A DNA stretch of 64,000 nt, taken from contig CM039131.1 in assembly GCA_022036555.1 (NCBI GenBank), forward strand, positions 37,609,920-37,673,919, in the 5' to 3' direction. Positions 56,952 through 64,000 of this stretch are shown one piece after another; the first letter of the stretch is position 1, and each line of letters opens with the position of its first letter. A model generated the notes under the pieces. The model made no database searches. It was not told the origin of the DNA and saw only the letters and a list, made by a program, of their open reading frames with translations. Both the position numbers and the translations under genes were made by a program. This DNA comes from Microstegium vimineum. Its lineage: Eukaryota > Streptophyta > Magnoliopsida > Poales > Poaceae.

Positions 56952-58273
56952 CCTTGGTAAAGACGGTGTTATCATCTCAACCGATATATCATATGACAAT
57001 TTTCGAAGAGCAGAAATGGCTCATCAAGAGGATTGATAGACTACGTCGGAGCTTCCTTTGGCGGGAGAGACACCGGATCAAGTTTACGGAGGGCACTCAA
57101 TTATTAACTGGGCAACCACCTGCCACCCCAAAAGTAAAGGAGGACTTGGAATTCTAGACCTGGAGTGCTTTGCGAGAGCCTTACGCTTACGATGGATATG
57201 GTACCGATGGAAAGAAAAAGAAAGACCCTGGAACGACCTCGATGTGCCCTGCGATAACAAAGACAAAGAGTTGTTCTCAGCCTGACGATTGGTAATGGGC
57301 TTTTTGCAAGCTTCTGGACTTCATCTTGGTTAGATGGGCGAGCACCCAAATCAATAGCTCCGACGTTGTTCAAAAAAGCAAAGAGGAAAAACATTACGGT
57401 ACAAAAGGCATTACTGCACAATCGTTGGATAGCACACATTCTCCCAATTCTAACGCCACAGGAACTGAACGAATATGTGATGATTTGGGAAGCAGTCAAT
57501 CAAATTACGCTTACTGAGAACAGGGAAGACTCTATCCTATGGCGTTGGACCCCTAATGGGGAGTACACGACCAAAAGTGCATACCAGATACAATTCCAAG
57601 GATCGTTCAGCAGGCTGAGAATTACACCTATTTGGAAAGCTAAGGCCGAACCTAAATGCAGATTCTTCTCATGGACTTTGCTTCACAAAAAGATCCTTAC
57701 TGCAAATAACATGCAAAAAAGACATTGGCCGCACGATCCGATATGCAAGCTATGTGGATTAGAACCTGAAACACCAACCCACCTAGTCAAAGATTGTGTG
57801 TATGCACAACAGGTCTGGACCCATATCAAGCAATGGTTTGGCCTATCTTTGTTAGACAATCTGGCACTTAATGGCTCTCTACATAGTTACTGGCGCAAAT
57901 GTCGGGTAAAAATAGAGAAAAATCTAAGACATGCGTTTGATGGAGTCATGATTTATTATTGGTGGAGCATTTGGAAAGAACGGAACAGAAGGACTTTCCG
58001 GAATGAGAGTTTGCAGCCTAGGCAAGTTGCCCTTCTGTGCAAAGAGGAGATCGAACAGTTTTGGCTAGCAACAATCCCAAATGTTAGTTAGAATTTTCCT
58101 TTTTTTCTCTCCTCTCCTCTTTGCTCCTCTGGATGGAGTTGAGTGCAAGGTTGGGTAGTAGTCTGTACAGGTAGTTTTTTCTTTCTCTGCGTTTTCTTTC
58201 GTGTTCTGCAATTGCTTTTTCTCCTTTCTTCGTTTAATATAAATCCGGCAAAGCTTTTGCCGTCTTTCGAAAA
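56952..58273 (+). mobile_element. LINE B (L1-type), 5'-truncated
   Basis: AAATTGTAA at 56943-56951 is repeated at 58274-58282 after the A-run, giving a 9-bp TSD (partly ambiguous with the A-run). The body starts near the end of the reverse transcriptase region (VKTVLSSQPIYHM) and runs through zf-RVT. The 3' UTR has TTTAATATAAATCCGGCAAA and GCCGTCTTTCG, typical of grass L1 ends. The insert is 1.3 kb. Confidence 0.85.
56954..58091 (+). pseudogene. LINE B ORF2 C-terminal remnant
   Basis: The first part encodes RRSFLWRERHRIKF and LECFARALRLRWIW. After a frameshift near 57285-57365 the second part (57366-58091, 241 codons) encodes WRWTPNGEYTTKSAYQIQ. It then has the zf-RVT segment, with CKLCG, THLVKDC and YAQQVW in order, and ends near FWLATIPNVS. 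The second part is intact to its stop, unlike LINE A, which suggests a somewhat younger insertion. Confidence 0.87.
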
Positions 58274-58282
58274 AAATTGTAA

Positions 58283-58620
58283 TTTACTTTGACTTTATCC
58301 TAAGTTATACTTATGACCAAGCCTTAAGAAAATAGGTTAATATATGCATAGAATTTCAAATAATTGCACTATCAAAACATATCCAATGGATACTTTAATG
58401 AAACTAATTTGATATGATTGACATTGATGATTTTTGTCATGCACCAGCTAGTCAAAGTCGAAGAAGCTTAACTCATGACAAATCCAAAAATGAGCTATAA
58501 TTTGCAACAAAGGGACATGGGAGGACCCAAGATTAGCCAAAGACTAGGACCATTACATTAGGCATCAGTGTTAATTGTGCTTAATTATAGAAAATCATAA
58601 TTTGCTTATTGTAATTAATT
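58283..58620. other. AT-rich intergenic DNA
   Basis: No terminus or open frame recognised. I looked here for the missing left end of the CACTA element and did not find it. Confidence 0.4.
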
Positions 58621-58792
58621 AACCGGGACTAAAGGTCCCTGTCTGACACGCCTAGCCGTTAATTGGGCAGGGACTTTTAGTCTCGGTTGGTGTTTTCAAC
58701 CGGGACTAAACGATTTTTTCGTCCTGGGTGCAAAACCTGGCGAGATTAAATCCGTTTTTGGCAATCGACGAAAGCCCTGTTCTGTAGTAGTG
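58621..58792. mobile_element. CACTA element terminus with fold-back repeat
   Basis: The right edge, reverse-complemented, reads CACTACTACAGAACAGGGCT, a typical CACTA (En/Spm) terminus, followed by TAA as a possible TSD. Inside, a 21-bp arm (AACCGGGACTAAAGGTCCCT plus G, 58621-58641) is inverted at 58668-58688 with two mismatches. A third partial copy lies at 58698-58710. The opposite terminus was not found, so the element is truncated or its other end has decayed. Confidence 0.6.
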
Positions 58793-58795
58793 TAA

Positions 58796-59520
58796 GGGCT
58801 AGGGTCATGGTCCTAATAGCACTAGTGTAGTTCCATAACTGAGAGGGAGTATATTCTATCTAAAGTAGTTGCTCTAAAGCTTATATAAATGGTTTAAGAA
58901 TCCTGAATATTGAACCAAAGCCGTATATATCCACACAAATATTTTTATTACGTATTTCCTTAATTCTATGCCATGTTATACTATACTAAAAAAAAGGCTT
59001 AGTTTTTTGTAGGGTGGAACACATTCACCTGGGGTTTAAGCACAAAATGTGGTATGATGTGCTCGCCTTCCTCTATCACATTAATACCGTCATGTAAAGC
59101 ACTATTTCTTGTAGTGTAAGATGGTGATAGTCTGATAGACGTAGTGTGAATACGTACATCCATACAGTGTATTCAGCATCTATATTTTGAGTGTGTGTTT
59201 TTAAGAAAATATCGTTATAAATCTCGTGCGTGGTCGTCGTAAAGTAGGTATAGTGGGTGCTCCTTAGCCAGTAGAATTTCACACCTCACTACTCTATATG
59301 CAAAACAAGTCATTTTAGTATATATTTTTTTTAGAGAAATTAGCCGGAGCACTGCTATGTTATATAAGAAGGAAACAAATCCAGTTTAAGCAAACAGGTT
59401 CATTTTAGTTTCTAAATATGTTTTTACTATATATATATATATATATATAATCTATAAAAGTCAGAATTAACTTTACAACGGAGGAAAAAATAATCAAATT
59501 ACCGTACGTACGGGAGGCCA
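58796..59520. other. AT-rich intergenic DNA with (TA)n
   Basis: Contains a (TA)11 microsatellite at 59428-59449. No gene or TE terminus recognised. Confidence 0.45.
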
Positions 59521-61595
59521 ATTATTTTAACTGCTGCCCTCTTGCAACCAATTCGCAAGCATAGCCAGGCCAGACGTCAAGCCTATGTTACACGGATACT
59601 CCAAGGGGTTGACGTATCTGTATCCAATATTTATCGGATACACGAATACGGATACTCCCACGCCGCAACCGCGCCCGGCGGCAGGTCGACACGCGTCCGT
59701 GTCCGCGTAGAAAAACACCGTGTACTGCACAGACGCGTGATGGATCCCGTACGTACGTCGGCCTCCGCCCTGGTTACGTACGCAGCATCCGCTGTGCGCC
59801 TGTGCCCCGATTCTTCCTGGACCCAAAAAAAAAAAAGATGGTGACAACGATCGATCCAGCACGCGACGCAAATAATCGCGTCCTGGCGCCGTACAGGAGC
59901 CGTCGGCGGTCGGCGCCAAAGTCTTGCTGCTGCATGCAGATCGACCGGCCCGGGCGTAGGTCTCGATCGGTAAGTCGGTAGACGGTGGCGTCGTCGTCTC
60001 GCGCGCACCGGCCGGCCATCGTCCTCCGATCCGACCGGGCTGATCCCAGAGCGCCACTAGATCATCCAGCAGGCCGCCAGGACGCGATCACTGTCGCCGC
60101 GGCCGGCCACAGACCGCGCGGTGACTTGTGTGACGCGCCGCGCGCATGCGTCCGCGTGCTCCCAGAAGCCTGGACGCGGATCACTGTCGCCGCGGCCGTT
60201 CACCGACCGCCGCGGGAGTCGGGAGACTTGTGTTGTGTGACGGTCGCGCCGCATGAGGGTACACGGCTGTCTATTTCGTCATGCCATGGATACTGGGGGA
60301 TTGTTGAAGTCGGCAAAGTTTCATTTGCCGTTAATAACGGAATATACTCATGTGCGCATGACCCTGGGATACGTATTATGATTATAATATATCCACTGTA
60401 CAAGAGAGGATTGTCGTGTCATGCGTAGGAGCGAGCATGTAAATATGAGATTTGCTAAATTTCATGTGACTGAATTTTAGTTTTCATTCAGGCGACTGTT
60501 ATTACATATATTTTATACTAAAATTGTAGATTTAGTTCGTTGTAGTTTATATAGACACATTCTGCAATTTTTGGTTTCACAAATAAAAAATATGTTAGAC
60601 AAAACTATAAACCTAACAAAATCTGGTACAAAGACAATTAAACAATTACAATTATTTCTATAGGAGGACAAGGACACAAATTTAATCGTTATAACACAAA
60701 GACAAATAACAAAATACAAAATTAACAACTAACTTATACTAGTTGGTGGTATATTAGTGTTGCCTGAAATATAGGAAAAGTGTGTAAATATATAACATTA
60801 TGGCTTGTTTGGCTACACACCACTATTAGCAGGCATTAATGATGGAAAAATTAACAACTATATCTGCCCCAAAAAGAGTGTAAATATCGTTTTCAATGAG
60901 TCAATTAATTTTAACTTTGATCAAACCACTATTAAATGAGTCCCAAAACAATGTTATCCTAAACAATTTTTTCGAACTAAATGGAGTCTTATACATCCAA
61001 AACCATTGTTCAACGATATAAACGACCGATTAAACAAAAATTGTAAATCGTTGTGTAACGTTTAAAATGGTGTGTAAACGAACTAAATGACTATTTGGAT
61101 AAACAGTGTTGAAAAGTAATGCAATCATCGGGGGTGGTACAAGGTTGCCTTGACTCAGAGTTAGAGGAAAAGAAACTAATCTAGAAAATTTAGCGGAGTG
61201 TGATGTGTAGTTTTGCCATTAAAGTGCTATGCTATAATAAAAATTGACGGACCCGGAATATTTTTAAGAAGAACATCTTACGTAGATCGAGAAAATTCCC
61301 AAACTCCCGCCTTAACCATACACAACGGCACCTCAACATCTGTGAGACTGGACTGTCCTTAGACTAGTGCTTTGGCATGGGAAATACTAGAAGATTTTTT
61401 TTTTACAACACGTAGATAAACCGCGCCTCCGTGTGGCCAATAATCTGTCTCCGTTGGGGTCGAATCTGGCCAATAGCATGCAATGCTTCTGGCCAAACCA
61501 ACTGGTCGATAATATGGATGATAATGTGTTGCTTCAGTTTATTGTGGTAGAAGATTTAAGACAGCTTATCTAATGATATAAATTTCACTAGCACA
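59521..61595. other. Intergenic DNA, GC-rich then AT-rich
   Basis: Positions 59540-60290 are GC-rich. Conflicting open frames on both strands (up to 176 codons) have no domains. Positions 60430-61595 are AT-rich without features. Confidence 0.4.
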
Positions 61596-61597
61596 TA

Positions 61598-61833
61598 CTT
61601 CCTCCGTCCCTAAATAAGTGTCGTTTGTGGTTTCCAAGAAATTTCTTTGACAAAATATATATTAAAAAATATTAATATTTATGCTACATAATTAATATCG
61701 TTGGAAAGATCTTTGAATCTAGTTTTTTTAATAAATTTATTTGAAACTACAAACATTACACGTATTTTCTACAAATCGAGTAAAACTTGTGGTACTGATA
61801 CCAACGACTATACTTATTTAGGGACGGAGGGAG
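61598..61833. mobile_element. Stowaway MITE with well-preserved TIRs
   Basis: The left end CTTCCTCCGTCCCTAAATAA is inverted at the right end (TTATTTAGGGACGGAGGGAG). TA duplications lie at 61596-61597 and 61834-61835. The length is 236 bp; AT-rich interior. Confidence 0.85.
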
Positions 61834-61835
61834 TA

Positions 61836-64000
61836 GTAGCTTGTAACATGAACAGCTTGTTACCTTACATGGTTTCTCTCTATTTTACTCTCTCCATTCC
61901 TAGACTAGCACTATAGGTTGCTTTAGCACTATAGGAAAAAATATAAAGTAATATAAAGAGATCACCGTGCGGCGGTGAAAGGCTGAAAGCCGTAGTAGTA
62001 GTAGTAATTAAGGTTTTTTACCTTTTCCATTTTCAGGTGTGTTCTTCCCCTGTTGTTTCGTTTCTGGGGAGCAAGGGGTGGTGTCCTCTGTCCTGCATGC
62101 ATGGGCAGTTCTGAGGCCCTGAGGGAACAGGCGAGCTGCTGCTGGCAGTTGGGCAACAGCTCCCCCGGTCCACTTCCCATGCGCAGGCGCAGGATTCTCT
62201 GCAGAGGTCTGCAGCACCAACCCAACCCTACGTGCCTGCCTGCTTGCTCCCGGGGCGGCTGGAAGCATAACCCGTTTGTCTTGGTGCTTATCCAGCGGCC
62301 TGCTGCATGCGACTGCGAGCTACTGTACTGCAGTGGACCTCGCCTTGAGCTGGATCCGGACCGGACGTCGTCCGTCCGTCCCACTGCAGCCTGCTACTGC
62401 TACTGCCTCCGGATTAGAGGTGCAAGTTGTTGCAAAAACGACATGATGGACGGTGCAGTGTGATCGAGTGTACTGGCGGCAAGGCCGTCTCGCTGTCACC
62501 CTCTTCCCGGCCCCTCCTCACCCTCAGTCTTCTGCCACTTTTATCTACTAACCGTACTCTCTCTCTCTCTCCCCCTCCCTGTAACCCGTAACAGTCTTCC
62601 TCTCTGGTGGTGCCGTGGTGGATCCCCAAGGCCCCCAACCAACCGGCTTTACAGCTCGCTCCCAAGAAAAAAAAAGACAGATAATTGTGCCTGCCTGTGG
62701 ACTCTGACCTGCCTGCACCAATGTCAATGCCTGGCCTGACCCTACTCCTCCTCAATAACGGGCGCGCGGGAAGCCTCTCGAGTCGCCTGCAGACGAGCAG
62801 ACCGAGTCGCCTTAAGCTTGTTTTCCCCTAGCGCATGCACCGCCACCGCCTGCAGAGGATATGATGGCGTGCCGACGACATGGGCGCGGTGCTCGGCATG
62901 TCGGCACCGCCGGTCCAGTCGTCGTCCCGCCCCATGCCATGCCAAGCCACCAACGGTGGAGTCTTCGTCGTCGTCGTCGTTCGTTCGTCACCGCCGGAGC
63001 GATCTCCGCGCGCGCGCGTGCGGGACACGGCGTGGCGCGGTGGAACCGGTGCAACTTGCCGCGCGAATCGAGCGTAAACGAAAGCAACTCCTTTTGACAT
63101 GGACGGTACTCATATCGGAGGCGCCTTTCTTCATTCGAGTCAATGACAATATATGGCCTTCCGGATTTTCAAGACCCTGACTGTAATAACAGGCTGTCGA
63201 TCGATGACCGGTCCAAGGACGCCACAGAAAATCAGCAACGCCCCCCCCCCCCCCCCCCCCCCCCCCCGACCCCGAGTGATGATCGTTGGACTACACACTA
63301 CTACTGTATTGCATTGTGGTGGTGCCTGTATCATGCTGGCGCTGAAGGCAACAGTGCCCCGGCCGGCCACACAGCACTGGACCTCAACACCTCAAGGAAG
63401 GCAATAGTACGTAGTAGCACCACACACCGCTATTGCCAGCGCCAGGCCGGCTGCGATGGCGACGAGATGGACGCCAGGCTGCTCCGCATCTCGACCGGCC
63501 GGCCTCGCCTCGCCTTTCCCTGCACACACTGTTCCCAGAGTGCAATCCGTTCGCTCGCTGGTCACCGGCCACTACGGCCGGCTCGGCAGAGGCCCAGCCC
63601 AGAGCGCCGGCCGCCCGGGCGCCTCCGCGATCGACAGGTCGACACGTACTTGCCGCTGGCCCAGCGTACAGCAGCAAGGCCATGCATGAAGAATGGCAAG
63701 CAATGCATGCAACCTGCACTGCAACAAGCCAACTACCCTGCCCAAAACCGATCGGATTGGACTGGACCACCAATAGACAGACAGACGCGCGCAGGCATGC
63801 AGTGCAGCAGCAGGGGCAGGGGCAGGGCAAAGCACGAGCAGCCACCACCCGTCCGTCGTATGGCCGGCCAGTGCAGAGACGACAGGGAGGCACATCGCAT
63901 CCTGACGATCCATCCACAGATCGATCCACATCCACCCCTCTCTCTGGCTCTCTGCCCCTGTGCATTGGCAGGGCTAGCTCATCATCATGGTGTGCATCTC
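61836..64000. other. GC-rich right edge, no recognised gene
   Basis: Positions 62040-64000 are mostly GC-rich, with a (CT)n run at about 62558-62572 and a (GTC)n run near 62970. Many short frames are open on both strands, but none has a domain. The block could be upstream sequence of a gene beyond the right end. Confidence 0.35.
63241..63267 (+). repeat. 27-base poly-C tract
   Basis: An uninterrupted run of 27 C residues. Exact length is uncertain because long homopolymers are prone to sequencing and assembly error. Confidence 0.9.

Noticed and set aside
59527..60057. 176-codon minus-strand frame
   Set aside because: No domain and conflicts with equally long plus-strand frames in GC-rich DNA.
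62550..62580. Apparent match to an AGAGAGAGAGUAC-type microRNA on the minus strand
   Set aside because: Explained by the (CT)n simple repeat; no hairpin context.

Overview
The window reads as nuclear DNA of a grass, most likely a panicoid such as sorghum, sugarcane or a relative. The reasons are the density of Stowaway and Tourist/PIF-type MITEs, a Sirevirus-type Copia element with an env-like third ORF, L1-type LINEs with a zf-RVT domain, and GC-rich intronless plant genes in AT-rich intergenic DNA. The species cannot be fixed from sequence reading alone. There are no bacterial features, rRNA, tRNA or CRISPR.

Only two convincing host genes are present, both on the minus strand and both intronless. 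One is a DREB-type AP2/ERF transcription factor at 3614-4249, with a TATA-like box at 4454-4461. The other is a MATE-family efflux transporter of 569 aa at 26848-28557, with a TATA box at 28817-28828. They are about 22.6 kb apart and nothing links them functionally. A TATA box at 14156-14164 is followed by a canonical splice-donor sequence but by no gene I recognise. An exon-like 100-nt block lies at 12414-12513 on the minus strand.

The left half (1-34 kb) is intergenic DNA with many small DNA transposons. Stowaway-like MITEs lie at 993, 9754, 19570, 23430, 24238 and 32081. PIF/Harbinger-like elements lie at 13162 and 24646, and a TIR element at 18340. An 812-bp mariner-type element (20666-21477) has an unusual GC-rich, internally duplicated core. 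A Gypsy-like LTR fragment lies at about 10520-11477.

The interval 34976-55737 is one nested insertion cluster whose history can be read from target-site duplications (TSDs). A 5'-truncated LINE (34987-55726, TSD TAGAAGCAGTT) was hit by a full-length Sirevirus (35505-52694, imperfect TSD GTCGG/GACGG). That Sirevirus was later hit, inside its env-like ORF, by a 3.8-kb element that looks like a solo LTR (44696-48493, TSD CCCGT). Separately, the LINE 3' UTR carries an antisense Sirevirus-like solo LTR (53692-55623, TSD CCTAT). The Sirevirus is dead: it has stops, frameshifts and lost catalytic residues in integrase and reverse transcriptase.

Downstream are a second truncated LINE (56952-58273, TSD AAATTGTAA), a CACTA terminus with a fold-back arm (58621-58792), Stowaway-like MITEs (56118, 61598) and a 27-base poly-C tract (63241-63267). 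The right edge is GC-rich and may be upstream sequence of a gene outside the window. I found no evidence of a novel biochemical system; the nested cluster and the GC-rich mariner-type element are the most interesting items.
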